A stretch of DNA of 64,000 bases from positions 19,565-83,564 of the forward strand of contig JAFDVJ010000064.1 of assembly GCA_018269075.1 (NCBI GenBank). Direction: 5' to 3'. The position numbers and the translations under genes are program-made. Origin of the DNA: Acidobacteriota bacterium. Its GTDB lineage: Bacteria > Acidobacteriota > Blastocatellia > Pyrinomonadales > Pyrinomonadaceae. Numbering within the stretch: the first letter of the stretch is position 1; the number at the start of each line of letters is the position of its first letter. The notes beneath the pieces were generated by a model. It was not told the DNA's origin, did not search any database, and was given only the letters and a program-made list of their open reading frames with translations. Positions 1 to 8,065 of the stretch are shown here, one piece after another.

Positions 1-112
1 CAAAGATCGAAGACCAAAGACCGAAAATCAAATTATCAGGCAATTTAGACCACCAAGTATTTATACAGCCTGCCGACAAAATGTTAGAATCGAAAAGATT
101 CGGATGCCGCTT

Positions 113-141
113 CCGACATCCGACATCCGACATCCGACATC
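113..141. repeat. Tandem heptamer CCGACAT, about four copies
   Basis: Four head-to-tail copies of a 7-nt unit lie just upstream of the AsnC-type gene. It looks like one arm of the tandem-armed hairpins found elsewhere in the window, but no inverted partner arm follows. Confidence 0.7.
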
Positions 142-162
142 GGTTGATGGTTTTTTCGCAAA

Positions 163-624
163 ATGGGAATGGATTCTGAAATTTCGCTCGACCGGATCGG
201 CTGGAAGATCCTTCGCGAGCTGCAGCGCGACGCGCGTCTGTCCTACGCCGAGCTCGGCCGCCGCGTCGGGCTGACGACGCCGGCCGTCATCGAGCGCGTC
301 CGCAAGCTCGAAGACGCGGGCGTCATCAGGGGCTACCGCGTCGAGATCGACCCGGCGAAGGTCGGCCTGCCGATCACCGCCTTTATCCGGATGAGCATCA
401 GCGGCATCGATTATTCGGAGATCATCAAGGTCGCCGAGGAATCGAACGAGATTCTCGAATGTCACCGCGCGACGGGCGGCGATTCGTTCATTATGAAGGT
501 CGCGGTCGCCGACGTCGGCCATCTCCAGACCCTGATCGACCGGCTCACGCCCTACGGCATCACGACCACTTCGATCGTGCTCTCGTCGCCGGTTCCGCGG
601 AAAATCATCGAGTTCAGCGAGTAG
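163..624 (+). CDS. Lrp/AsnC family transcriptional regulator
   Basis: A 153-residue protein with the two-part Lrp/AsnC layout. An N-terminal winged helix-turn-helix spans about residues 8-60 (DRIGWKILRELQRDARLSYA, then GRRVGLTTPAVIERVRKL). A RAM ligand/oligomer domain spans about 70-150. The length matches the family (about 150). Such proteins bind DNA as octamers or dimers of dimers and respond to amino acids or other small metabolites. The target genes and the ligand cannot be read from the sequence. An alternative ATG two codons downstream (169) would give MDSEISL; neither start has a clear Shine-Dalgarno. The gene stands alone, with heptamer repeats just upstream. Confidence 0.92.
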   Translation: MGMDSEISLDRIGWKILRELQRDARLSYAELGRRVGLTTPAVIERVRKLEDAGVIRGYRVEIDPAKVGLPITAFIRMSISGIDYSEIIKVAEESNEILECHRATGGDSFIMKVAVADVGHLQTLIDRLTPYGITTTSIVLSSPVPRKIIEFSE

Positions 625-717
625 GGTCGGCAAAACGCGTCTTGTCGGAGCGTCTTTAAATATTTGAGGGCAAAAATAAAAATTCGAAATTTATAACACA
701 GGAGCGAAACAAAAATT

Positions 718-1287
718 ATGGGCGAAACATCGATGTGGGCCGAGCGCACGGTCAAGAATACGCTGACCGATTCGGACACGCTGAAAATCAAACCCTTCTC
801 GTTCAGCGGGATCGGGTTCGACATCCGGACCTTTCCGGTTCTGAAGACCTATATCGACAGCGGCAAGATCAAGGTCGAATACGATTCGGCGAAAAACGGA
901 ATGGCCGAATACGACTACAAGACGAACACGATCATTATGGGATTCCGGTTCGCGTCGACCTACACGGAAACGGCGCTCGTCGTTCACGAATGCGTCCACG
1001 CGGTTTACGACGTCGTGAGCCAGAAGATGACGACCGCGATTTCCGAGGCGATCGCCTATATCGTGCAGTGCCAGTATGTCTACGCCAACGCCGGCCCCGG
1101 CAAGCGGCTGTCGAGCAAAGACCCGAAAAAAGACTCGGTTTTCCAGAAAGCCTGGATGATCGCGGCCGCCATTCAGGAGGGCAAGACGTTCACCAAGCTC
1201 GATAAAAGCAACCTGATCGCGGCCGTTTCCGAGCATCCCTACTATGCGAAAAACGCGACCGCCGACGCCGGTTTCGACGGCGTTTGA
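718..1287 (+). CDS. Unknown protein with a metallopeptidase-like HExxH motif
   Basis: A 189-residue protein of unknown family. Residues 90-94 read HECVH inside the hydrophobic helix TETALVVHECVHAVYDVV, which fits a zincin-type HExxH zinc site. Glu110 in the following helix (SEAIAYIVQ) could be the third ligand, as in gluzincins. No signal peptide or membrane segment is visible. The N-terminal part is beta-rich, with a predicted strand GFRF just before the helix. An AGGAG lies about 12 nt upstream of the ATG. Family, substrate and activity are unknown; the zinc site is an inference from the motif. Confidence 0.75.
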   Translation: MGETSMWAERTVKNTLTDSDTLKIKPFSFSGIGFDIRTFPVLKTYIDSGKIKVEYDSAKNGMAEYDYKTNTIIMGFRFASTYTETALVVHECVHAVYDVVSQKMTTAISEAIAYIVQCQYVYANAGPGKRLSSKDPKKDSVFQKAWMIAAAIQEGKTFTKLDKSNLIAAVSEHPYYAKNATADAGFDGV

Positions 1288-1292
1288 CGACC

Positions 1293-1625
1293 ACGGAGCG
1301 CCGGCAAACGTCGCTGCAGGCGGCGTCAAACGGTTGGTTTTTCTTTGAGAGTCTGTTTAAATCTATAGTTCGAGGCCGCGAACGCTTTTTAAGCGCTCCA
1401 CTAAAAACACTAAAAACACGAAATATTTTTAGTGTTTTTAGTGTTTTTAGTGAATCAAAAAGCAACCGCTCGCTGTTCGGACAGTTGATTCCTTCAACCG
1501 ATTTTGTCATAAACGGCGCCTTTTCGGCGGATATTTCGAAAATTTAAACACACTCTGATCTTCGAGGAAATGAAAGGCTGTTTGCGTTTTGCAAACGCAT
1601 TGCCGTCAGGATGACGGCGCTCCGG
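1293..1625. repeat. Nested inverted-repeat element related to the MITE core at 26979-27116
   Basis: The left end (GGAGCGCCGGCAAACG) and right end (CAAACGCATTGCCGTCAGG and onward to GGCGCTCCGG) are inverted copies of each other. The right end matches the core of the element at 26979-27116 closely, including the CTGTTTGCGTTTT inner palindrome. The interior carries a tandem-armed hairpin and a fragment starting GAGTCTGTTTAAAT that recurs in the REP cassettes near 49.8 and 56.75 kb. The element fills the whole gap between the HExxH protein and alkA and runs into the alkA 3' end. No target duplication was recognised. Confidence 0.7.
1399..1452. repeat. Tandem-armed hairpin, nonamer ACTAAAAAC
   Basis: About 20 nt of tandem CACTAAAAA units are followed by a short AT-rich loop and the exact inverse (GTGTTTTTAGTGTTTTTAGTG). 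The same nonamer pair recurs at 54073-54213. It could act as a transcription terminator between two convergent genes. Confidence 0.8.
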
Positions 1626-2247
1626 CTTTCTCCGACAGATAAAAATGCCACAACAGCCGCGCGGCGACGGCGCGGTGCGGCTGCCAGCTTTCGGCGATCC
1701 GCTGAAATTCGTCGGCGTGCGGCGCGTGCGCGAGGCCTTTCAGCTTTTTGTAGGCGACGTGGAGCGCGAGATCGCCTTTCGGCATCACGTCGGCGCGCCG
1801 GAGCGCCATCAGCAGATAGATGTCGGCCGTCCAGTCGCCGATGCCCTTGACGCGTTTGAGCGCGTGTCTGGCGTCGGCGTCGGACATCGTTTCGAGCGCC
1901 CGCAGATCCAGACTTTTTTCGACGAGCGCCCGCGCCAGCCCGCGCGCGTAGACGGTCTTCTGGCGCGAAAAATAACACGCCCGGAGCTCGTCGTCGGTCA
2001 GCCGCAGCAGATTTTCGGGCGTCACCTCGCCGGTTTTTTCGCGCAGTTTATTGAACGCCGCCGCGGCCGAGGCGAGCGAGACCTGCTGTTCGAGAATGAT
2101 CTGGACGAGCGTCGCGAACGACGCGGCCCGCGCCCACAGCGGCGGCGCGCCGTATTTCCCGAAAATAAAAGCGAGATCGGCGTCCTTCGCCGCCAGCTCC
2201 GCGCAGATCGGGGCGAGATCCTGCTCGCCGATGGTGTGAATGTTCAT
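1606..2247 (-). CDS. DNA-3-methyladenine glycosylase II family (AlkA-like)
   Basis: A base-excision repair glycosylase of the HhH-GPD superfamily that removes alkylated purines. The helix-hairpin-helix and catalytic region is clear at residues 131-162 (KRVKGIGDWTADIYLLMALR, then DVMPKGDLAL). Asp159 is the expected catalytic aspartate. LEQQVS near residue 52 matches the family's QQ(V/I)S motif. I chose the ATG at 2247 (MNIHTIGEQD), giving 213 aa. The longer frame only adds residues translated from a GAGTCTT repeat. The last codons (GAPSS and stop) lie inside a repeat element, so the natural C-terminus has probably been replaced. Confidence 0.88.
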   Translation of the reverse strand: MNIHTIGEQDLAPICAELAAKDADLAFIFGKYGAPPLWARAASFATLVQIILEQQVSLASAAAAFNKLREKTGEVTPENLLRLTDDELRACYFSRQKTVYARGLARALVEKSLDLRALETMSDADARHALKRVKGIGDWTADIYLLMALRRADVMPKGDLALHVAYKKLKGLAHAPHADEFQRIAESWQPHRAVAARLLWHFYLSEKAGAPSS

Positions 2248-2251
2248 TTTT

Positions 2252-2341
2252 GGAGTCTTGAGTCCTGAGTCTGAAGTCTTGAGTCTTCGGTCTTCGGTCT
2301 TTGGTCTTTGACTCAAGACTCAAGACTTAAGACTCAGGACT
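2252..2341. repeat. Tandem-armed hairpin, heptamer GAGTCTT family
   Basis: GAGTCTTGAGTCCTGAGTCT and related heptamers are followed by their inverse (ACTCAAGACTCAAGACTTAA and onward). The element fills the gap between two minus-strand genes and touches the stop codon of the upstream one. Confidence 0.85.
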
Positions 2342-3053
2342 ATTTCACGATTTCGGCCGTTTCGCTCGCCCTTCGCCGGCATTGTTCGCAAAGATCTCCG
2401 GCGATCTCGACGGTCGCCGTCAGCGTTCCGGTCGCGCCGGGTTTCGTTTTGACGGTGATTTCCGCCGTGCCCTGACCGACGACGATCGCGCCCTGCGAAA
2501 CCGTCCAGTTGTATTTGATCTCGGTGATAGTGCCGCCCGAGACCTCGGCCCTGAACCTGACCGCTGCACCCGCTTTGGTGCGTCCGCCGCCGCTGACGGC
2601 AAGGGTCGGACAGGAACAGGGTAAATCGCATACCGGGCATTGCCTGATCCTGACATTGCGCGAGACGGTTTCCCCGTAACCGTCGCCGTAATCGATTGCC
2701 GCCGTGACCGTGTATTCTCCGGGCCGCACGCCTTCAAGGTTCCAGAAAACCTTTTCGCCCTGCCCGACGATGCGCCCGCCGGAGACCGTGTAGCTGTATA
2801 GAAGCGGCAGCTTTTTCGGATTATCGACGATCGTTTTGACTTCCACCGAAAACTTATCACTTCCGCAGTCAGGGTTGGTGGGACAAAACAGGATCAACTC
2901 ATTCTGATCCGTTTCGACATTAACGATCCTGGCCGCCGCAGGCGTCGGCGTCGGGGCCGGAAGACGCGGCCGGCGCGCTTCGGTCGCGGCGGCGGACAGG
3001 AGCGGAACGAGGGCGCAGATTCCGGTCAGGAAGACGAGCAGGATTTTGTTCAT
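2340..3053 (-). CDS. Secreted Cys-rich protein with PKD-like repeats, unknown function
   Basis: A 237-aa protein starting at MNKILLVFLTG. A signal peptide covers about residues 1-24 (hydrophobic stretch, then SAAATEA). A Pro-rich linker and two beta-sandwich-like segments follow, with YSYTVSGGRIVGQGEKVFWN and YNWTVSQGAIVVGQGTAEIT as matching PKD/Ig-like repeats. Cysteines are clustered (CPTNPDC, CPVCDLPCSC and CEQC), suggesting disulfides outside the cytoplasm. The upstream ATG at 3080 is less likely because it puts basic residues before the signal peptide. The function is unknown; a surface-binding or structural role is a guess. Confidence 0.75.
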   Translation of the reverse strand: MNKILLVFLTGICALVPLLSAAATEARRPRLPAPTPTPAAARIVNVETDQNELILFCPTNPDCGSDKFSVEVKTIVDNPKKLPLLYSYTVSGGRIVGQGEKVFWNLEGVRPGEYTVTAAIDYGDGYGETVSRNVRIRQCPVCDLPCSCPTLAVSGGGRTKAGAAVRFRAEVSGGTITEIKYNWTVSQGAIVVGQGTAEITVKTKPGATGTLTATVEIAGDLCEQCRRRASETAEIVK

Positions 3054-3133
3054 AACGGTTCCCCGACGTGATTTTAACACAGCTTTTCGGGCGGGCTGTT
3101 ATACAATAAAAACCGTTTCCGAAAATTATCGTT

Positions 3134-4060
3134 ATGCTGAAAATCCGTCGGGCGGCATCGGTTTATTTCGTCCTGCAGGGAATCGCGGTCGGTCTCTGGT
3201 GGGCGCTCTTGTTTTTCGTGCCGGCGTCGCGGCCGTTTTTTCGGATGGGCGCGTCGGACGAAGTGCTGCTCGCGTTCTGGCTGCCGGATCTGCTGCTGCT
3301 CGCGGGCGGTTCGCTCGCCGCCGGCCTGCTCTGCCGCCGCGATTCGCCGCTCGTCGCGGCCGCCGTCTGGACGGTCGTCGGCGCAATCGCCTACGCGACG
3401 CTTTACTGTCTGGCCTTCGCGCTTTTGACCGACGCCGGCTGGCTCGGCGTGACGCTGATGTTTCCGGCGATGATCCTCAGCGGAAACTTCGCCGTCGGGC
3501 TGACGCCGGCTTTGACCGGCGCGATGTTCCGGCGGTCGGCGGCGGCGCGGACGAACTGGCTGCTGGCGAAGACGTTTCTTCAGATCGTCGTCGTCTGGAC
3601 GCTGATCCTGCTGGTTTTCCCGCTGCTGATCGTCCGCGTCGAAGCCCGGCTCGGCCTGCCGCGGTTCGCGTTTCCGCTGCAGTCGGTTATTTCTCCGATT
3701 TTGTTCGCCGCGATCAGCCTCGTCGGCGTGGCCGGTGCCTACACGATGGCGAAAACGGGACGCGGCACGCCGCTGCCGATGGACACCGCGAGCCGGCTGG
3801 TCGTCGGCGGCGTTTACGCGTTCGTCCGCAATCCGATGGCGATTTCGGGAATCGGGCAGGGAATCGTGGTCGGGATCTGGCTCGGGTCGCCGCTCGTCGT
3901 GCTCTACGCGCTGCTCGGCGCGGCGGTCTGGCAGCTCGTCTTCCGGCCGCTCGAAGAGGCCGATCTGCTCGCTAATTTCGGCGCGGATTACGAAAATTAC
4001 CGGAAAAAAGTGCGGTGCTGGATTCCGCGCCCGACGCCCTACGATGCGGCCGCGGAATGA
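3134..4060 (+). CDS. ICMT/PEMT-like membrane methyltransferase family protein
   Basis: A 308-residue polytopic membrane protein with about 7-8 hydrophobic segments. The C-terminal part carries the isoprenylcysteine carboxyl methyltransferase / phospholipid methyltransferase signature: GRGTPLPMDTASRLVVGGVY, then FVRNPMA near residue 235, and RPLEEADLLANFGADYENY near 275-290, ending in CWIPR. Known relatives bind S-adenosylmethionine at the membrane and methylate lipids or cysteine thiols. The N-terminal ~130 residues are an extra membrane domain not seen in short family members. The substrate is unknown. It is convergent with the CHAD gene 17 nt downstream. Confidence 0.8.
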   Translation: MLKIRRAASVYFVLQGIAVGLWWALLFFVPASRPFFRMGASDEVLLAFWLPDLLLLAGGSLAAGLLCRRDSPLVAAAVWTVVGAIAYATLYCLAFALLTDAGWLGVTLMFPAMILSGNFAVGLTPALTGAMFRRSAAARTNWLLAKTFLQIVVVWTLILLVFPLLIVRVEARLGLPRFAFPLQSVISPILFAAISLVGVAGAYTMAKTGRGTPLPMDTASRLVVGGVYAFVRNPMAISGIGQGIVVGIWLGSPLVVLYALLGAAVWQLVFRPLEEADLLANFGADYENYRKKVRCWIPRPTPYDAAAE

Positions 4061-4077
4061 GTGTTGACGATCGGCGG

Positions 4078-4989
4078 TCAGACGAGCGCGGCGCGCAGCT
4101 TTTCGATAAAGCCGTCGGCCTGCCACCGGCTCCAGAGACGGACCGCGCCGCGATAGTTTTTCGTGCGGTCCTTGATGAATTCCGTGAGCAGCCAGAGCTC
4201 GGTCTGATCGCCGGGATTATGTTTTAGCCGGCGGGCGCAGTCTGCGAGCCACGCGTCGGCGTCGTGGACCTCGCCGAGATAGGTCTGCATCGCGGCGACT
4301 TCTTCGGCGAACGCCGCGATTTGTTCGCCCCAGCGGGCGACGAAGAGCTCGACCGTGTAGCGCAGGCGTTTGGCCGTGATCCGCAGCTCGTGCAGCGGTT
4401 TGACGCGAAACGGCTCGCAGAGCGCGCCGCTCCGGTCGCAGAATTCTGTGAGCCGCGCTTCGATCAGCTCGCGTCCGGCGACGTTGACCGGCGCGTCTTC
4501 CGCGTCCGTCGCGAGCGCGAAGGCCCGGTCGAGCGCTTTTTCGAAACGCGTTTTCAGACGGTCGAAATTTTCTTCGGTGAGCGCTTCGACGAGTCCGGGC
4601 TGCGCCGCTTCGCGCTGTGCGCGATGCTCGTCGATGAGGCGGCCGAGGCCTTCCCGGACGACCGCGTCCCGGGCTTTTTTCCGGAGTTTTTCGAGCGCGG
4701 CGATGGCGACGTCCTGATCGCGGGCGGCGCCGAGCGCGTCGGCGATGGATTTCAGATCTTTCTGCGAATTTTTGAAGGCTTTTTTCGGGAGCAGCGGCGC
4801 GAAGCTGCGGAGGGCGCTGCGGAGGCGGCGCGTCGCGACGCGCAGCGCGTGAACGGCTTCGATGTCGTCGGAGGTCAGCGCGGGCTCGCGCCGGGCGATG
4901 ATTTCCGCGAAACGCGCCCGCAGAACTTCGCCGGCCCATTGACGCGCGCCGGCATCGTCAACTTCCACGATTTCACCAGCTTTCGCCAT
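4078..4989 (-). CDS. CHAD domain-containing protein
   Basis: A 303-residue all-helical protein with the CHAD pattern: two pseudo-repeats, each with a conserved His and basic helix (VHALRVATRRLRSALRSF near residue 46, and LHELRITAKRLRYTVELF near residue 205). CHAD domains bind inorganic polyphosphate through these basic helices and often target proteins to polyphosphate granules. No CYTH triphosphatase domain is fused or adjacent, so this is a stand-alone CHAD protein. The binding role is family knowledge, not tested here. Confidence 0.9.
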   Translation of the reverse strand: MAKAGEIVEVDDAGARQWAGEVLRARFAEIIARREPALTSDDIEAVHALRVATRRLRSALRSFAPLLPKKAFKNSQKDLKSIADALGAARDQDVAIAALEKLRKKARDAVVREGLGRLIDEHRAQREAAQPGLVEALTEENFDRLKTRFEKALDRAFALATDAEDAPVNVAGRELIEARLTEFCDRSGALCEPFRVKPLHELRITAKRLRYTVELFVARWGEQIAAFAEEVAAMQTYLGEVHDADAWLADCARRLKHNPGDQTELWLLTEFIKDRTKNYRGAVRLWSRWQADGFIEKLRAALV

Positions 4990-5071
4990 ACTTTCATTCT
5001 AGCACAAAAAAGCCGCCGGTTTAACGCTAAACGCCGATTTCCGTTCGCCTTCCTGCACAAAAACGTCCAAC

Positions 5072-5104
5072 AATCCGCAATCCGCAATCCGAAATCCGAA
5101 ATCG
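5072..5104. repeat. Tandem heptamer AATCCG(C/A) arm
   Basis: About four tandem CAATCCG/AAATCCG units lie between the convergently spaced CHAD and monooxygenase genes. It has no inverted partner here. The CGAAATC version forms the right arm of the hairpin at 53077-53181. Confidence 0.6.
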
Positions 5105-5106
5105 TC

Positions 5107-6246
5107 TCAGGTTCGGTAGGAATACGTCCGGCGGAGGTTGAATTCGAAGATTTTCGCGGGCAGCAGGTTCGTCACGAGCTCGCGGCTTTTGACGATGAAC
5201 GGGTTTTCCCACTGGGCGATGCTGCCCATCAGCCGCGAACGCTGCTGGATGTGGCGCGTCCGCACGGTCCGGCGTTTTTCGTAGATCCGGAGCGCCTCCT
5301 CGACCGATTTTTCGGCGCGCAGGCTTTTCGCGAGGACCATCGCATCCTCGACCGCCATCCCGCCGCCCTGACCGAGATTCGGCGTGCAGGCGTGCGCCGA
5401 ATCGCCGAGCAGCGCGACGCGGCCCGCGACCCAGCGGCGCATCGGATTATGGTCGCACGCGCCGTTCTTCAAAATCTCCGCGTCGGGCGTCGTCGCGATC
5501 AGCTCCTCGACCGGCGCGTGCCAGTCCCTGAAGATGTCGAGCAGCTCGGCCTTGCGGCCGGCCGGCGCGTCCGGGTGATCCTGCGGGACGTTGACGGCCG
5601 CGTACCACGTGTAGCGGCCGCCGCCGGTATTCAAAATGCCGAAGCGCCGGCCGCGGCCCCACGTTTCGCTGCTCGTCTCGGGCGGCATCGCGCCGGCGGT
5701 GTCGACGCCGATCCCGCGCCAGATGATGTAGCCGCGATAAACCGGCTCGCGCGGGCCGAAAACCTGCGTCCGGACGGGCGAGCGGAGGCCGTCGGCCCCG
5801 AGCACGAGGTCGTGCTCGGCCGTCTGCCCGCCCGCGAACCGGACGCGGACCTTGTTTCGGGTCTGTTCGAGCCGCACGAATTCGTGGCCCGTGCGGACGC
5901 GTTCCGCCGGATGGGCGGCGGCGAGAATCGAGAGAAAATCCGAGCGCGGGATGCAGATCGAGGGCACTTCGAAATCGCCCGTCGCGATGTCCATCAATTT
6001 GTCGCCCCGGCTGTTGCGGACGAGAAAATTCTCGGTCGGGCCGCTCGCGGCGACGACCCGTCCGAGCAGACCGAGCTCGTCGAGCACGCGCGTCGCGTTG
6101 GCCCAGAGCATCATTCCCGCGCCCTGCTCGCGGAGCCGCTCCGCCTTTTCGTAGACCGTCGTCTCGAAACCGAAATGATTGAGCGCGGCGGCCGCCGAAA
6201 AACCGCCGATGCCGCCGCCGATGATGCCGATCGAAAGCTTTGCCAT
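5107..6246 (-). CDS. FAD-dependent monooxygenase (PHBH/UbiH-like)
   Basis: A 379-residue group-A flavin monooxygenase. The three family motifs are present: the Rossmann GxGxxG near the N-terminus (GIIGGGIGGFSAAAAL, residues 7-22), the DG motif GADGLRSPVR near residue 155, and the GD motif LLGDSAHACTPNLGQGGGMA near 280-300. Such enzymes use NAD(P)H and oxygen to hydroxylate aromatic or related substrates. The closest named types are salicylate- or 6-hydroxynicotinate-hydroxylase-like, but the substrate cannot be told from sequence. There is no membrane anchor. It stands alone. Confidence 0.92.
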   Translation of the reverse strand: MAKLSIGIIGGGIGGFSAAAALNHFGFETTVYEKAERLREQGAGMMLWANATRVLDELGLLGRVVAASGPTENFLVRNSRGDKLMDIATGDFEVPSICIPRSDFLSILAAAHPAERVRTGHEFVRLEQTRNKVRVRFAGGQTAEHDLVLGADGLRSPVRTQVFGPREPVYRGYIIWRGIGVDTAGAMPPETSSETWGRGRRFGILNTGGGRYTWYAAVNVPQDHPDAPAGRKAELLDIFRDWHAPVEELIATTPDAEILKNGACDHNPMRRWVAGRVALLGDSAHACTPNLGQGGGMAVEDAMVLAKSLRAEKSVEEALRIYEKRRTVRTRHIQQRSRLMGSIAQWENPFIVKSRELVTNLLPAKIFEFNLRRTYSYRT

Positions 6247-6444
6247 TAACAGAGTTATCCTGCCTGATTCTGAATTTTAATTTACGGGTTAAAACTTCGA
6301 GGGTATCAAAATTTAATCTTAAATCGATGAAAGTTTCAAGACCGTAGACGAGCCGAAAACGCGAAAAGTTGCCTTGCCCTTCGTTTTCTTTTTCTCCATC
6401 CGAACAGTCCCGCCGGGCGGCCTGAAAATACACGGCGCGAGGCT

Positions 6445-6969
6445 TTAAAGATCGACGGCGTAAACGTGGTTGATGAATTCGTTCGCGCCGTCGGAAAAAT
6501 CGGTTTCGCCGACGCATTTCATCCCCATTCGTTCGTAAAATCTCTGCGCGCCGACGTTTTTCTCCCAGACGCCGAGCCACAGCGCGGCGTAGCCTTTGGC
6601 GCGGCCGAGCTCGCGGCAGCGTTCGAGCAACAGACGGCCGAAACCGCGGCCCTTGACCTTTTCGAGCAGGTAGATGCGCTGGACCTCGATCGCGTGCCGG
6701 CCGGCGAGACACTCGACCGTTTTGCCCTCGCGGAGCTTGGCGTAGCCGACGGCGCGGCCCCGTGTCTCGGCGATCAGAAAGGTCGCGGCCGGATCGTCGA
6801 GCTCCGTTTTCAGCTGCTCGAGATTAAAAGCGAGCGCGCAGTAAGCGGCGAGCGCGTCCGACGGGTCGAGCTCGAAATAGGCCTCGTAACAGGTCGTCAC
6901 GCCGAGCGCCGCGAGAAGCTTGAGATCGCCGCGACCGGCCGTTCGAATTTGCAGATCGTTTTCTCTCAT
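6445..6969 (-). CDS. GNAT family N-acetyltransferase
   Basis: A 174-residue acetyltransferase. The acetyl-CoA pyrophosphate-binding motif is visible as VKGRGFGRLLLERCRELGRA (Q/RxxGxG/A type) after the core strand VQRIYLLE. The C-terminal motif GVWEKNVGAQRFYERMGMKC (NxxAxxFYxxxGF type) is typical. The substrate is unknown; closest in style to small-molecule or aminoglycoside-type acetyltransferases. The 198-nt gap between this gene and the monooxygenase start holds nothing I recognise. Confidence 0.9.
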   Translation of the reverse strand: MRENDLQIRTAGRGDLKLLAALGVTTCYEAYFELDPSDALAAYCALAFNLEQLKTELDDPAATFLIAETRGRAVGYAKLREGKTVECLAGRHAIEVQRIYLLEKVKGRGFGRLLLERCRELGRAKGYAALWLGVWEKNVGAQRFYERMGMKCVGETDFSDGANEFINHVYAVDL

Positions 6970-6991
6970 CGTATCGCTCCGGATATTTTAC

Positions 6992-7075
6992 CAGTTTCGG
7001 TAAGTTTGGGAAGTTTGGGAAGCTGGCGGAGAAAAAACTCGCTTCCCGAACTTTCCGAACTTCCTAAACTGTAGA
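6992..7075. repeat. Tandem-armed hairpin, nonamer GGGAAGTTT family
   Basis: GTAAGTTTGGGAAGTTTGGG is followed by a short purine-rich loop and the inverse (TTCCCGAACTTTCCGAACTT). It lies between divergent genes, so it is within both upstream regions and is not obviously a terminator. Confidence 0.8.
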
Positions 7076-7086
7076 AAACTATAGGA

Positions 7087-7884
7087 ATGGAAAACGAGTA
7101 TTTTATCGAAACGATTCGCGCGTTCGAAAAATTCGACGAGGTCGACGCGCTCGTGCTCGGCGGTTCGCGGGCGGCGGGCCGCGCCGACGAGGGGTCGGAT
7201 TACGACGTTTACGTTTACCTGAACCGCGCGCTCGACGTCGCGAAGCGCCGCGCCGCGCTCGCGGCGACCTGTTCCTATCTGGAAATCGACAACAATTACT
7301 GGGAATGCGAGGACGACTGCGTGCTCAACGACGGGACGGGGATCGAGCTGATCTACCGCGATCTCAAAAACACCGACGCCAATCTCGCGTGGACGCTGCT
7401 CGGGCATCACGCTTCGAACGGCTACACGACCTGCGTCGCCGACAACGTCCTCGGCGCGAAGATCCTCCACGACCCGCGCGGGCTCTACCGCGCGCTCGTC
7501 GAAAAATACTCGTTTCCGTACCCGCCGGAGCTCAGGAAAAACATCGTCGCGAAAAACCGCGCGCTGCTCGACGGGAAGATGCCGTCGTATTCCGGGCAGA
7601 TCGAAAAAGCCTTCAAACGCGGCGATCTCGTCAGCGTCAACCACCGGAGCGCGGAATTTCTGGCGAGTTATTTCGACATCGTTTTCGCGCTCAACGAACG
7701 CTATCATCCCGGCGAAAAACGGCTCGTCGAGCTGTGTCTGAAACTGTGCCCGCAGCTGCCCGCCGATTTCGAGGCCGGCGTCACGGCCCTGCTCGACCGC
7801 CGCGCCGACGCCGATCCGCGCCCGATCCTGCGCCGGATGATCGAAAATCTCGACCGGCTGATCAATCGGCTGGCGGTTTTTTAA
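7087..7884 (+). CDS. Nucleotidyltransferase-fold protein (DUF4037-like)
   Basis: A 265-residue protein whose N-terminus has the Pol-beta-type nucleotidyltransferase signature: GGSRAAGRADEGSDYDVYVY near residues 28-47 (GS, then DxD). A helical C-terminal domain of the DUF4037 kind follows, with a conserved FKRGDLVSVNHRSAEFLASY segment. Relatives are minimal nucleotidyltransferases, some related to aminoglycoside adenylyltransferases. A third carboxylate (E in IDNNYWECEDD) is plausible. The substrate is unknown. An octamer repeat arm starts immediately at the stop codon. Confidence 0.85.
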   Translation: MENEYFIETIRAFEKFDEVDALVLGGSRAAGRADEGSDYDVYVYLNRALDVAKRRAALAATCSYLEIDNNYWECEDDCVLNDGTGIELIYRDLKNTDANLAWTLLGHHASNGYTTCVADNVLGAKILHDPRGLYRALVEKYSFPYPPELRKNIVAKNRALLDGKMPSYSGQIEKAFKRGDLVSVNHRSAEFLASYFDIVFALNERYHPGEKRLVELCLKLCPQLPADFEAGVTALLDRRADADPRPILRRMIENLDRLINRLAVF

Positions 7885-7915
7885 CGCAACGGCGCAAAGA
7901 CGCGAAGACGCCAGG
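7884..7915. repeat. Octamer GCGCAAAG-type repeat arm
   Basis: TAACGCAACGGCGCAAAGAC and the following units overlap the stop codon of the nucleotidyltransferase gene. It matches the left arms at 27659, 50951 and 62915, but has no inverted right arm. Confidence 0.65.
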
Positions 7916-7934
7916 GATTTTAATGGCTTTCCAA

Positions 7935-7988
7935 TCGAAAAGGGTCTTGTAAACGACGTTCGGTCAGCGTTTACAGGACCTTTTTCGA
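7935..7988. terminator. Bidirectional intrinsic terminator
   Basis: A long stem (TCGAAAAGGGTCTTGTAAACG paired with CGTTTACAGGACC, then TTTTTCGA) is flanked by A and T tracts, so it works on both strands. It sits between the convergent nucleotidyltransferase and BNR exoprotein genes. Confidence 0.8.
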
Positions 7989-8065
7989 TGTCGGATTGCT
8001 CGTAATTCAGCCGGTTCGCCGTCCGATGACGGTTAAGGGCATCGGGTAAAAAAATCCCTGTTCGA

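Noticed and set aside
4264..6249. 661-residue plus-strand frame across the CHAD and monooxygenase genes
   Set aside because: Antisense to two genes with clear family motifs on the minus strand.
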